The notes below the pieces were generated by a model. The model was not told where the DNA came from. It saw only the letters and a program-made list of their open reading frames with translations, and did not search any database. From a virus, in IMG/VR virus record IMGVR_UViG_3300020201_000015, positions 25,370-89,369 of that record: a stretch of DNA of 64,000 nucleotides; one strand, written 5' to 3'. A program made the position numbers and the translations under genes. This document shows, piece by piece, positions 38,874-46,812 of the stretch (position 1 is the first letter of the stretch; every line of letters begins with the position of its first letter).

Positions 38874-40036
38874 CAGCCCCAGCCGAAGTCGAGCGCCGAG
38901 GTGAACGGGGAGTTGATCGTGGTCACGCCGGTGCCGAAGAGCAGCCATTGCAAGCACGCGCCGTCCTGCACTTGAGGCATGCTCGGGAGTTGGTTGACCA
39001 GATCGCGCTCTGACCACACGCCAGTCGCAGAGATCGCGATGTCGAGCAGCGGCCGCGCGATGCACAGCGCCACGGCACCAAGGCCACCGTAAGCGGTGCC
39101 GCCGGACCAGGTGAAGGAGTTGATCCGAGCGATGCCCGTGTCGGCCGCCTGTCGCGGCAGGAAGGCGCCGTAGCGACCTGCGGCGTTGCCGCTGTGGAGG
39201 ATACGAGTCGCGTACGCGTCCGCCGTCGCCGCCATGGTCGGCGAGCCCTGGAAGACGCGCGTACCATCGCCGGCCGTGTCTGTCGGCGAGTCGTACGCGC
39301 TCGCCGACAGGTTGGGACCGCCGGCAGTGGGCTGCGTCCGTGAGACGAAGAACGCCTCGCACCCGAGGCCGTTGTCATACCTTGGCATCTGGATCATCAT
39401 CGCGTGCGTTCCGGTACCGGCGTTGGTGAACGCGATGACCGTCCCGGCGATGGCATTCGCGAGGCTGGTGGCGACGTTGCTCGTCGTCGCCGTCACGGCG
39501 ACAAGCCAGTAGTCCGTCGCAAGCGCGAGGCCAGTTGGTAGCGTGACCGTCGTGGTGAACCTGACCTTGGTCAGTGTCGAGAAGTCGTTGGTGCTCGTCA
39601 GCAGCAGGCCGCCGGACGACGAAGCCGTCACGGCGTTGCTGTTGATCAGCACCCTCGACGTGACGCCGGTAACGTTCGTCGTCGAAAGCCGGTAGTAGCC
39701 CTGCAAGTCGACAAGCTTCGCCTGCCACGGTCCGCCCGCGGCGGCGATGATCGATGCGCCGACGTTGAGGATGTGCTTGGTGTCGGCGGGCCCGACAACT
39801 CCCGCGTGCTGCGGACCGATGACGACGGAGCCGTCTCCGCTCGTCTCGGCGCAGTTCTGCCAGACGAGGTCAGTGCCAGGGAAGAGGCCCTGGTTCGGAA
39901 ACCCGAGTAGCCCCGTGAGCATGTGCCAGCTGCCAGCCGTATACGCGGGCGTCGTGGACTTGAACATGTCGACGCGACGAAACTTACCGTTGACCGTGAT
40001 CTCGTTGATCAGGTCGTCTTGCGAGGTGAATCCCAT
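38873..40036 (-). CDS. Virion structural protein, paralogue of the 40044 product
   Basis: The product is 387 residues. It begins GFTSQDDLINEITVNGKFRRVDMFKSTTP with a TAGSWHMLTGLLGFPNQ segment, has an inserted Thr-rich beta part (residues 125-205), and ends TSALDFGWG. The product at 40044 has the same ends (TAGQWVDLSGAAGNP, TGRLDFAWN). Such proteins are known as structural in phages of this type; a tail-tip or capsid-decoration role is possible. Confidence 0.6.
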   Translation of the reverse strand: MGFTSQDDLINEITVNGKFRRVDMFKSTTPAYTAGSWHMLTGLLGFPNQGLFPGTDLVWQNCAETSGDGSVVIGPQHAGVVGPADTKHILNVGASIIAAAGGPWQAKLVDLQGYYRLSTTNVTGVTSRVLINSNAVTASSSGGLLLTSTNDFSTLTKVRFTTTVTLPTGLALATDYWLVAVTATTSNVATSLANAIAGTVIAFTNAGTGTHAMMIQMPRYDNGLGCEAFFVSRTQPTAGGPNLSASAYDSPTDTAGDGTRVFQGSPTMAATADAYATRILHSGNAAGRYGAFLPRQAADTGIARINSFTWSGGTAYGGLGAVALCIARPLLDIAISATGVWSERDLVNQLPSMPQVQDGACLQWLLFGTGVTTINSPFTSALDFGWG

Positions 40037-40043
40037 TGCGTCC

Positions 40044-40892
40044 TCAGTTCCAGGCGAAGTCTAGGCGACCCGTCAACGTGCCAGCGGCAACGCTTCCGGC
40101 GCAGTTCACGATCATGTGCAGATAGGCGCCGTCGAAGATTCTCGGCGCTCCCGCGATAGCCGTGACGCACGAGCGCTCGGCGGGCGTGTTCACCTCGAGT
40201 ACGGCATGGTCCGCGATGGGCTGCACGAGCACGAGAGTTCCTAGCCCGCCGTTCGGCACGACGTTGGTCCACGACACGATCGAACGCACTCCACTGTCGC
40301 CGCTGGCCAGCGCGAGGAATGGGCCCGCGCCCTGCGTTCCTGGCTGGCTCGTGACGATGGATCCGATCGTCGTCGATACCGGGCCGCACGACTGCGTTGG
40401 AGCGGTCTTCGTCACGCCGTCCTGGTTGACGTAGTTGAACGAGAACGAGCCGCCTCCGACCGTAGGCTGAGCGGCGACCAGCATCGGCAGCACGCCGACG
40501 CCGTCCGCGTAACGCGGCAGAGTGACAGCGTTGGTCATCGTCTGCGGGTCCGCGTCGTCGAGATCGACGAAGGGGTAGTACAGAACGTAGTCCAGCAGCT
40601 TGTACCGACCCACGAGCGCAGCCGTCGGCGTGACCAGCATGATCTCAGCGAGGTGCGTCGTGAACGGCGCACGATTGCCGCCGTGGTAGATGCCGTCGTA
40701 CTGGTCGAGCACCGCGGCCGTGATCGGGCTCGTCGCGAAGTAGTTCGGCCTCGGGTTTCCAGCCGCGCCGCTCAGGTCGACCCACTGGCCAGCCGTGGAC
40801 GCGTTGGACGGCACCTTGCGGAGCGAGCTCGTGGACGTCTGCCCGTTGTTCAGCGCATCGACGTACGCCTTGATGTTGCGGAAGCCAGGCAT
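40044..40892 (-). CDS. Virion structural protein, paralogue of the 38873 product
   Basis: The product is 282 residues and lacks the Thr-rich insert of its neighbour. TAGQWVDLSGAAGNPRPNYF and LLDYVLYYPFVDLDDADPQTM are typical phage virion-protein segments. The function is not defined. Confidence 0.6.
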   Translation of the reverse strand: MPGFRNIKAYVDALNNGQTSTSSLRKVPSNASTAGQWVDLSGAAGNPRPNYFATSPITAAVLDQYDGIYHGGNRAPFTTHLAEIMLVTPTAALVGRYKLLDYVLYYPFVDLDDADPQTMTNAVTLPRYADGVGVLPMLVAAQPTVGGGSFSFNYVNQDGVTKTAPTQSCGPVSTTIGSIVTSQPGTQGAGPFLALASGDSGVRSIVSWTNVVPNGGLGTLVLVQPIADHAVLEVNTPAERSCVTAIAGAPRIFDGAYLHMIVNCAGSVAAGTLTGRLDFAWN

Positions 40893-41149
40893 CAGCCAGC
40901 CTCCGTTGCCATGGTGACGTCAGCTGTGCAGCTGCACGCGCGAAAGATGCGCCCGGCGTAGAGGATCACGCCGAGCCCGCACCCGGAGCACGAGTGCATC
41001 GCGGGGCCCGTGTCCGCGTTGCACGAGCCCCGGCCGCGAGCGTGTCCAGAGATGCTTGCCAGCACCGCAACGTCACCGCAATCGCACGCGCGAGACACCA
41101 CGTCGCCATCGACTGAAACGGGGCCGCCGCATTTGGAGCAGGTGAACAT
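40892..41149 (-). CDS. Double zinc-ribbon protein
   Basis: The product is 85 residues with two CxxCG-type ribbons (CSKCGGPV...CDCG and CSGCGLGV...CSC). It lies between virion genes; its role is unknown. Confidence 0.6.
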   Translation of the reverse strand: MFTCSKCGGPVSVDGDVVSRACDCGDVAVLASISGHARGRGSCNADTGPAMHSCSGCGLGVILYAGRIFRACSCTADVTMATEAG

Positions 41150-41152
41150 CGA

Positions 41153-41563
41153 TCACGTCTCAGAGGCAGAGAGTGCCGAGATCGCGAACTGCGGCTGGAT
41201 CAAGTTCGACACGGTGAGCGGCGCGGTCAGCGACCCCGAGTAGATGATCTGCCCGGTGCCGCTGATGAGCGTACCAAGGGTGACGTGAGTGATGACGTTC
41301 GACCCGCCAGTACACTGCGGCAGCTGGACCAGCGCCGCGTTGCTTGCGGCGTTGACGACCACGTTCCACCCGGCCACCGACCGAAGCACTGCGACCCTAG
41401 CATAACTGGTGTACGTGGCCTCGCTGGTGGTCTGCGACCCACCGATGCCCGGGTCTGCCGTGTGCAGTGCCACGAACAGGTTGGCGATCGCGTTCCAGCT
41501 GAGGGTGGTGCCGTTGAAGGTGAGGAGGAGGAAGTCGTTACGGGCTGCGGTGCTCTTGGGCAT
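41153..41563 (-). CDS. Phage virion protein ('ALHTADPG..GSQTTSEATY' type)
   Basis: The product is 136 residues. The pattern NLFVALHTADPGIGGSQTTSE and SYARVAVLRS, followed by TGGSNVITHVTLGTL and IIYSGSLTAPLTV, is a conserved tail/fibre-region protein of many phages. The ATG at 41563 has an AGAGGA ribosome-binding site. Confidence 0.75.
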   Translation of the reverse strand: MPKSTAARNDFLLLTFNGTTLSWNAIANLFVALHTADPGIGGSQTTSEATYTSYARVAVLRSVAGWNVVVNAASNAALVQLPQCTGGSNVITHVTLGTLISGTGQIIYSGSLTAPLTVSNLIQPQFAISALSASET

Positions 41564-41585
41564 TGTGTCCTCTTGGTGTGTCGAG

Positions 41586-41903
41586 TCAGGCTCTGCCTTC
41601 GCGGCGGATTCGCGCAGCCTCGGCGCATAGCTTGGAGAAGCGCGACAGGTCGCGAGACCGGTCGTCGAAGTCGAGTATCTGCGGCTGGATCTCACGGCCC
41701 ACCAAGGTCGGCGCGACCCACCGCTCGAAGCGAAGCGCCATCCCGCGCGCGTCCTCGGCTAGGTCCGACTCGCCCGCCGACTGGAACAGCGACGCCAGCA
41801 ACAGGGCCTCGATGCGGTTGCGCTCGGCGACGTCGAACGACGCCGAGGTCTTGCGCGTGACCGGCGTCTTCTCGTCATCGCGTAGCGGCGGCTTGCTGGT
41901 CAT
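41586..41903 (-). CDS. Small helical protein, hypothetical
   Basis: The product is 105 residues, charged and helical. It sits two bases after the cell-wall-hydrolase-like gene. The function is unknown. Confidence 0.55.
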   Translation of the reverse strand: MTSKPPLRDDEKTPVTRKTSASFDVAERNRIEALLLASLFQSAGESDLAEDARGMALRFERWVAPTLVGREIQPQILDFDDRSRDLSRFSKLCAEAARIRREGRA

Positions 41904-41905
41904 CT

Positions 41906-42451
41906 CTACACCTCGACCCATCCGCGCAGCTCAAGGTCGGCCATCGAGTGCATGACCTCGACGACCGAGTTGTTGACGTTGCCGTCGATGGTCGCGTAGG
42001 TCGACCCGCCAATCCACGACACGCGACCGACATGCCCCGTGCCGCCACGCAAAGGGTCACCAGCGCCGCGCGTCCAGATGGCAAGCCACCCTAGCTCGGG
42101 TCGGTCGGTCGGGCCGCGCCAGAAGCCGCGGGCCTTGGAGTCGCTGACGATCTCGTGGACGGCAGCGCGGAAGCCGTGCGGCGCGCGCTCGACGTCGTCG
42201 GTGTCCGCGCACAGCATCGACACCGCCATGCAGTGCGACGCGAAGGCCGCGCACCATGCCGTGTCGTCATCGCGCAAGCCGAGCGCGACGCCGGTCAGAT
42301 CGAGGATGCCTGCGCCGGCCGTGCCTCCGCGACGGCAGGATACCAGATACGCCGAGACCTGCGGATCGATGCCGCGGCCAGGTACTTCGCGGACGCGGCG
42401 CATCAGGTGGTCGCGCGCCACGTCGAGCGAGCGTTGTCCTAGGCTGCTCAT
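41906..42451 (-). CDS. CHAP/NlpC-like cell-wall hydrolase candidate
   Basis: The product is 181 residues. TAWCAAFASHC (catalytic Cys67), GTGHVGRVSWI (His140) and YATIDGNV (Asp156/Asn158) match the Cys-His-Asp/Asn order of CHAP amidases, with the lid GWLAIWTRG between. It is a plausible endolysin. The neighbour upstream is a second lytic-enzyme-like gene. The ATG overlaps the previous stop. Confidence 0.65.
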   Translation of the reverse strand: MSSLGQRSLDVARDHLMRRVREVPGRGIDPQVSAYLVSCRRGGTAGAGILDLTGVALGLRDDDTAWCAAFASHCMAVSMLCADTDDVERAPHGFRAAVHEIVSDSKARGFWRGPTDRPELGWLAIWTRGAGDPLRGGTGHVGRVSWIGGSTYATIDGNVNNSVVEVMHSMADLELRGWVEV

Positions 42452-43014
42452 GCGCCCGCCGACCATCGCGGCATCGCCTTGCGGAACGCCTCGAAGCGCA
42501 GCGACAGGCCGCGGGCGTAGGCGCTCGGGTCTGCCGAGTAGTACAGGTGACCCACGCTGTCGCCTAGCGCCAGGCCGTACTCGTACGAGCGGCCGGCGAC
42601 GAGGTGAGGATAGGCGTCGGCAAAGCGGCGACGGATCAGATCCAGGTGCTCCGCAGCAGCATCGTCAAGCGACGCGAAGGCGCGAAAGCAAGTCTGCAAC
42701 TCGGCTCGCGTGGCGTTCGCCGCGGTGATGAGCGGCTGCCTGTCGAGCGGGGGCGCCGGGTAGTTGACGCGCTTCCAGCTCTCCATCTCGCGCGTGCCGT
42801 AGAAGGTCCAATCGTAGTCGCCACTCGGGCGCGTCTTGGCCCCGGCGATCGAGAAGTTGCGCACTGACTGACCCGAAGTCGTCTCGATGTCGACCTGGCT
42901 GACGGCTACCAGCAGGGCCTCGGGCGACAGTCTCGGGTCGGCGCGACGAAACGCGTTGAAGGCCGCGTTCATCGAGCAAGGCGTGCGCATCGGAGCGCGG
43001 TATACGCCTGTCAC
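42448..43014 (-). CDS. Glucosaminidase/FlgJ-like lytic enzyme candidate
   Basis: The product is 188 residues. VAVSQVDIETTSGQSVRNFSIAGAK has the E..tsG.S..N..i.G.K pattern of peptidoglycan glucosaminidases, and TFYGTREMESWKRVNYPAP follows. It probably cleaves glycan strands, next to the CHAP-like gene. The GTG overlaps the previous stop. Confidence 0.6.
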   Translation of the reverse strand: MTGVYRAPMRTPCSMNAAFNAFRRADPRLSPEALLVAVSQVDIETTSGQSVRNFSIAGAKTRPSGDYDWTFYGTREMESWKRVNYPAPPLDRQPLITAANATRAELQTCFRAFASLDDAAAEHLDLIRRRFADAYPHLVAGRSYEYGLALGDSVGHLYYSADPSAYARGLSLRFEAFRKAMPRWSAGA

Positions 43015-43607
43015 GTGGTCACCGGGTCGCGCTCGAGTACGCCGGTCTGGCTGTAGTCGACGTATTGGCGGCTGTCGTGACGCTCCGACCCGGGTCCACC
43101 AGGCTGCACAGGTACGCCTTTATCGTTAAACCAGCCACCGTTGCGGCCCTTGCCCGGAGTGCGCGGCTTCGTCCATTCCTTGCAGCGAACACCAGGTTGT
43201 GTCCACTGCTTGCCGATGTTCGCGACGACCTTGCCGCCCTCCCAACCAGCGGCGCCGAGTTGGCTCCACACGCGGCGGTCATGCACGTCGCAGAATCCCT
43301 TGCCCATCATCAGCTTCGTGTCCGCCAGGGTGTGCACGAGCTGCACCGGTTGCAGGCGCAGACCGACAGCCCAGCACGCCTTGAGTGTCGTCATGGTCGG
43401 CAGTCGCGCGCCTTCGCGCAGCGCCACGACTTCGAGTTGGTCGCTCGACAGCCGCGCGAACGTGATCCACGGCTGCCCGACGAATCCTCGCCCGTCGATC
43501 AGAGGGATCGCCGTGACCTCGACATCGCCCACGCGGACCCACCCGGAGGTGTGAACGATGGCGTGCGCGACCGGGGTGCGGAAGACGTCGATGGGTCCGA
43601 GTGTCAT
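43011..43607 (-). CDS. Hypothetical protein of the lysis/structure boundary
   Basis: The product is 198 residues and I do not recognise it. It is beta-rich at first (FRTPVAHAIVHTSGWVRVGDVEVTAIPLI) and basic later. The ATG overlaps the preceding stop. Confidence 0.5.
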   Translation of the reverse strand: MTLGPIDVFRTPVAHAIVHTSGWVRVGDVEVTAIPLIDGRGFVGQPWITFARLSSDQLEVVALREGARLPTMTTLKACWAVGLRLQPVQLVHTLADTKLMMGKGFCDVHDRRVWSQLGAAGWEGGKVVANIGKQWTQPGVRCKEWTKPRTPGKGRNGGWFNDKGVPVQPGGPGSERHDSRQYVDYSQTGVLERDPVTT

Positions 43608-43846
43608 AGATGACGGTCCTTGAACGACCCGTGCGTCGTCTTGAGCACGCCATGCGGCGGCGCCGGCAAACACTGCGGGCCGCATCGCGTGACGAAGTGC
43701 TCTGTCTTTGGAATGGCCACGAACACGCCGCAGCCGGCGCACGGGTTCTCGTTCGATAGCGCCGGCGGCGCGTCGTCGTCATCGTCGCTTGGTACGAGCC
43801 CGGACAGCCCGGGGATCATGCCGAATGCGTAGCCAGACGCGACCAT
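43604..43846 (-). CDS. Small zinc-finger-like protein
   Basis: The product is 80 residues with CAGCGVFVAIPKTEHFVTRCGPQC, a single zinc-ribbon pattern, after an acidic DDDDD stretch. The function is unknown. Confidence 0.5.
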   Translation of the reverse strand: MVASGYAFGMIPGLSGLVPSDDDDDAPPALSNENPCAGCGVFVAIPKTEHFVTRCGPQCLPAPPHGVLKTTHGSFKDRHL

Positions 43847-44037
43847 CAGTTGATGCTCGACGCGTCGACCACATCCTCGACGTCGCGAGGCTGGTCCATG
43901 ATCTCCTCTACGACTTCGATCACGTCGCTGGCCCGTTGCTGCACGCGGACAGCCGCGCTGTCGATGACGTTTGCGACGGCGGAGGCGGTCTCGGGAAACA
44001 TGTCCCGAAGGTCGGTGAGAATGGCGCGCAGGATCAT
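43846..44037 (-). CDS. Short helical protein of the lysis region
   Basis: The product is 63 residues, one long helix (AVANVIDSAAVRVQQRASDVIEVVEEI). It lies downstream of small membrane-protein genes. The ATG overlaps the previous stop. Confidence 0.45.
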   Translation of the reverse strand: MILRAILTDLRDMFPETASAVANVIDSAAVRVQQRASDVIEVVEEIMDQPRDVEDVVDASSIN

Positions 44038-44186
44038 CGCTTCAGAACCTCGTCGGAGTCGGACTTGGCGTTGGCCGTCGCGCTCTGGCGACCACGATCG
44101 ATGCGCAGCAGGAGCAGCGTCAGGACCCACAGCGTGGACGGCGACTGCTGAGCGGCGTCGAGTAGCTCTGCGCGGGTGTACGTCAC
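44034..44186 (-). CDS. Short protein with a hydrophobic segment
   Basis: The product is 50 residues from a GTG overlapping the small transmembrane gene (GTGA). It has a hydrophobic STLWVLTLLLLRID segment. Longer frames here run through the neighbouring gene in another register. Confidence 0.4.
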   Translation of the reverse strand: MTYTRAELLDAAQQSPSTLWVLTLLLLRIDRGRQSATANAKSDSDEVLKR

Positions 44187-44284
44187 TGCCGTCGTCTCGA
44201 CTGCCGCTCGGCGCGCCACATCCAGCAGACGACGAGCAGGCCGACGACAAGCAGCGCGACGGTGTGCTCGTCGATGAACCTCAC
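44183..44284 (-). CDS. 33-residue single-span membrane protein
   Basis: The frame from GTG 44284 encodes RFIDEHTVALLVVGLLVVCWMW followed by a basic tail (RAERQSRRRQ): one transmembrane helix and a positive inside. The size and place, between the possible holin and other small genes, suggest a lysis or membrane-anchoring role. It is easily missed. Confidence 0.5.
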   Translation of the reverse strand: MRFIDEHTVALLVVGLLVVCWMWRAERQSRRRQ

Positions 44285-44535
44285 CGCTTGCTGGCTCGGA
44301 CGCGGTCCTTGGCGTTCTGCTCCGCGTCGCGAAACTCGCGCGCGATGTCGGGCAGGTCGGCAGGCTTCAGTTTGACGTCAGCCGGGCACGACGAGACGCT
44401 ACAGCCCCCAGCGACCAGCGCGCGCGCGATGCCCGTGGCGATGCCGATGACGAGCCCCGGCACGCCCGGGACGAGCGTCGCTGCGATGCTGCCAGCCTGG
44501 AGGAGGATCTGATCCCATTCGACCGACTTGCTCAT
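44281..44535 (-). CDS. Small membrane protein, holin-like candidate
   Basis: The product is 84 residues. A Gly/Ala/Ile/Val-rich stretch (SIAATLVPGVPGLVIGIATG) is followed by Cys residues and a charged tail. It might be a holin. The ATG overlaps the lipoprotein stop by four bases. Confidence 0.45.
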   Translation of the reverse strand: MSKSVEWDQILLQAGSIAATLVPGVPGLVIGIATGIARALVAGGCSVSSCPADVKLKPADLPDIAREFRDAEQNAKDRVRASKR

Positions 44536-44924
44536 TTGGCACCCTGGATCTCTTGCAGCGCGGTGGCCCACTCGGCGGCGGCCTTGCTCAGCTCGACGTA
44601 GGCCCCTACCAGATCGCAGTCGCGCGAAGCCTTGGAGACGCCCACGCACTGCGCCGCGTCGGTGGCTTCGATGATCGCCATGATGGTCTGGCGCGAGCGT
44701 CGCAAGCCGTTGTAGACGCGCACGGCGTTGCGGCAGCCGCGCGCGTTGACGGCGTCGATAGCCGCCTGCGTCGTCGCCTTATCCATCGGCTCGACGCACA
44801 CGTCACGCAGCACCTCGGCGCCGGCGATGCCCACGCCGTGCGTCACGTACACGGCCTCCTTCGCGGGAGCCGTGGAGCCGCAGCCTGATAGAGCCAGCAC
44901 CGCCAGTACGATTCGGAACATCAT
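44532..44924 (-). CDS. Predicted lipoprotein of the lysis region
   Basis: The product is 130 residues with a short signal peptide and lipobox LSGC (Cys15), then a helical domain with pairs of cysteines. An o-spanin-like job is conceivable given its neighbours, but it is longer than Rz1-type proteins. The ATG at 44924 overlaps the preceding stop. Confidence 0.6.
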   Translation of the reverse strand: MMFRIVLAVLALSGCGSTAPAKEAVYVTHGVGIAGAEVLRDVCVEPMDKATTQAAIDAVNARGCRNAVRVYNGLRRSRQTIMAIIEATDAAQCVGVSKASRDCDLVGAYVELSKAAAEWATALQEIQGAK

Positions 44925-45100
44925 GCCGCTCTCCTAGCACCAAGTGCCGCACAGGCCGGGCACCTGACCACCGGCCGCTCGCCACGTTCGACCTTCCAAC
45001 CATGCTTTGCGAGGTCGCGCAGCAGCGAGCCGATAGACTGGCCGGCATGCGGTCGCACTGCCTCGCGGCAGCCTTCGCACCTGACTTGCTTGTCGCTCAA
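44921..45100 (-). CDS. 59-residue zinc-finger protein with TTG start
   Basis: The frame begins at a TTG overlapping the next stop (TTGA). It has CEGCREAV and CPAC, spaced for one zinc ion. It is just below the 60-residue limit of many tools. Confidence 0.45.
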   Translation of the reverse strand: MSDKQVRCEGCREAVRPHAGQSIGSLLRDLAKHGWKVERGERPVVRCPACAALGARRAA

Positions 45101-45438
45101 GGCTTGGCCTTTCGTCCCGCGGCCGGCGGAGGAGGCGGATAGTGCTTGGACGACTCGCGCGCGATTGCCTTGTCGACTCGCTGGAAGCGCAGCTCGACCA
45201 CCTCGGGCGGGACGGGGAGCTTGCGCGACTCGAGTGCCCGTGAGAACAAGATCGCCAGGAGGCGCTTCAGGTCGAAGCCGAGCGCCCGGCCGACCGCAAG
45301 GGCCACGGGGTAGCGCTTGGCCAGCCAGCCGTCGGCGAAGCTCGCAAGCCCCGAGAGCGCCGGCCACACCACGGCGACCGCGAACACGCCCGCGAGTTCG
45401 GGGTGAGCTTCGAGCCAGGCAAGAATTGCGTCGTACAT
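45097..45438 (-). CDS. Membrane protein, holin-like candidate
   Basis: The product is 113 residues. WLEAHPELAGVFAVAVVWPALSGL is a hydrophobic segment near the N-terminus, then a basic region and a Pro-rich tail (PPPPPAAGRK). The single clear span and the basic tail fit a phage holin or a holin-like anchor. The ATG shares a base with the next stop. Confidence 0.5.
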   Translation of the reverse strand: MYDAILAWLEAHPELAGVFAVAVVWPALSGLASFADGWLAKRYPVALAVGRALGFDLKRLLAILFSRALESRKLPVPPEVVELRFQRVDKAIARESSKHYPPPPPAAGRKAKP

Positions 45439-45800
45439 CAGATGCTCCTCGGTGTGCGCAGTGCCAGTAGGAAGCCCGCCCGGTCGAGGCTCCCGCATCG
45501 CTCGATAGCCTCTGCGACCGCGCAGATCTCCGGGCCGAGGGCGGCCACGAGCCGGCTGGCGCGCTCGGTCCAGTGGACCATCTGCGCCGGGTCTGCCTGG
45601 AAGCGCTCGGTCACCGTGTGCGCGTGCGCCGCGGCGTCCTCGTGATGGCCGTCTGCCATAGGCCCAGCGAGGTGGCTGACGGGTAGGCTGTCGCAGCCGC
45701 GCCAATGTCGGACCTCGCACTCTTGCGACGACACGCGCTCGACGCGCGCCCCCAGCGCGTGAGCGACGACGGCGTGCCCGGCCTCGTGGAGCGCGCCCAT
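45438..45800 (-). CDS. M41-like HEAGH metallopeptidase-domain protein
   Basis: The product is 120 residues. MGALHEAGHAVVAHALGARV has the HEAGH zinc motif (5-9) of FtsH peptidase domains. The domain is far shorter than FtsH and has no ATPase. Its role in the phage is unknown. It lies in the lysis region with an ATG sharing a base with the next stop. Confidence 0.65.
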   Translation of the reverse strand: MGALHEAGHAVVAHALGARVERVSSQECEVRHWRGCDSLPVSHLAGPMADGHHEDAAAHAHTVTERFQADPAQMVHWTERASRLVAALGPEICAVAEAIERCGSLDRAGFLLALRTPRSI

Positions 45801-46378
45801 CAGGACCTCCGGAATCGGCCGAAGGCCAAGACACCGAGCAGCAGGACAACGGCGATGCCGGCGCCTGTCGGGCCGATCTCCCGCAGCAGGGACAGCGTCT
45901 CGGAAGGCTTGGCGGCGAGGCCAGCCACGACCGCGGCGAGGCTGAGCGCGCCGGCTGTCTTTGTGGCGCCGGCGTTGCCCGCGCGGCGCCCGACCTCGGC
46001 CACGATGGGGGCGAGCATCTCTCGGACCAGCGCGGCCTCGAGCTCGCGCGCGACCCGCTCCCGCTCCACCGTCTCCGACAGGTCGAGGTCTGAGGCCATC
46101 GCCTCCCGGGCGCCCGACTCCGCGCGCGTGGCCAGCGCCAGCGCCTCGATCACGCCGGCTTCGATTCGCTCCAGCCGCTCGGTGTGGTCGGCGACGGCGA
46201 CCGCTACGGCCGCGACAGCGTCAGCCGTGGCCGACGTGGCCGAGGCATGCGCCAGGGCCAGCGCGGAGAGGGCGTCCACGTCGTGCGCGATGCGCCCGAG
46301 CTTGGCGTCAGGCCCTACGTCGCGGCGGTCCACGAAGTCGGAGAGCTTGTGCAAAGTGCCGTTGCCAGTGGGCGCCAT
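45800..46378 (-). CDS. Membrane-anchored coiled-coil protein
   Basis: The product is 192 residues, long helical Ala-rich (ADHTERLERIEAGVIEALALATRAESGAREA) with a hydrophobic C-terminal segment (TGAGIAVVLLLGVLAFGRF). It may be a tail-anchored protein of the lysis or virion region. The ATG shares a base with the next stop. Confidence 0.55.
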   Translation of the reverse strand: MAPTGNGTLHKLSDFVDRRDVGPDAKLGRIAHDVDALSALALAHASATSATADAVAAVAVAVADHTERLERIEAGVIEALALATRAESGAREAMASDLDLSETVERERVARELEAALVREMLAPIVAEVGRRAGNAGATKTAGALSLAAVVAGLAAKPSETLSLLREIGPTGAGIAVVLLLGVLAFGRFRRS

Positions 46379-46812
46379 CAGACGCGCGCCTCGGGCTCAG
46401 CGGCGACGGCGACCGCTGCATCGGCGGTAGCAGCCTCGGCTCGGTCAGCCTCGGTCGCGAGGCCGAAGCGCTCGCGCCATTCCCGGCTATTCGATGCGGC
46501 GTGCTCTTCGACGCGCGCGCGCGCGCCCTTCGGCGGAGGCGCTTCCTCGGGCGGGAGCAGGGCAAAAAGCGTGGTCCCGCAACCGAACATCGTCGCCCAA
46601 TCGGTGGCATCTTCGGGCGAGAACGCCAGCCCTTCCTCGCCTGCCCTAAGTACAGCCGCAGCATGCGGCAACCAAAGCTCCGCGGCCGGAAGGCCGTCCA
46701 CGATGCGCGGCCGAAAGGCGTATTCGTACGCGCTCACGCCCGGCGGCAGTAGCCCCGTGCCGTCAGGTGCTACCGCATCCGCCCGCTCGCGTTCGATGTA
46801 ATAGTAATTCAC
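46378..46812 (-). CDS. Fibre-associated hypothetical protein
   Basis: The product is 144 residues; it starts NYYYIERERADAVAPDGTGLLPPGVSAYEYAFRPR and has an Ala-rich C-terminus. It directly follows the large fibre gene and could be a chaperone or decoration. The GTG overlaps the fibre stop. Confidence 0.55.
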   Translation of the reverse strand: MNYYYIERERADAVAPDGTGLLPPGVSAYEYAFRPRIVDGLPAAELWLPHAAAVLRAGEEGLAFSPEDATDWATMFGCGTTLFALLPPEEAPPPKGARARVEEHAASNSREWRERFGLATEADRAEAATADAAVAVAAEPEARV

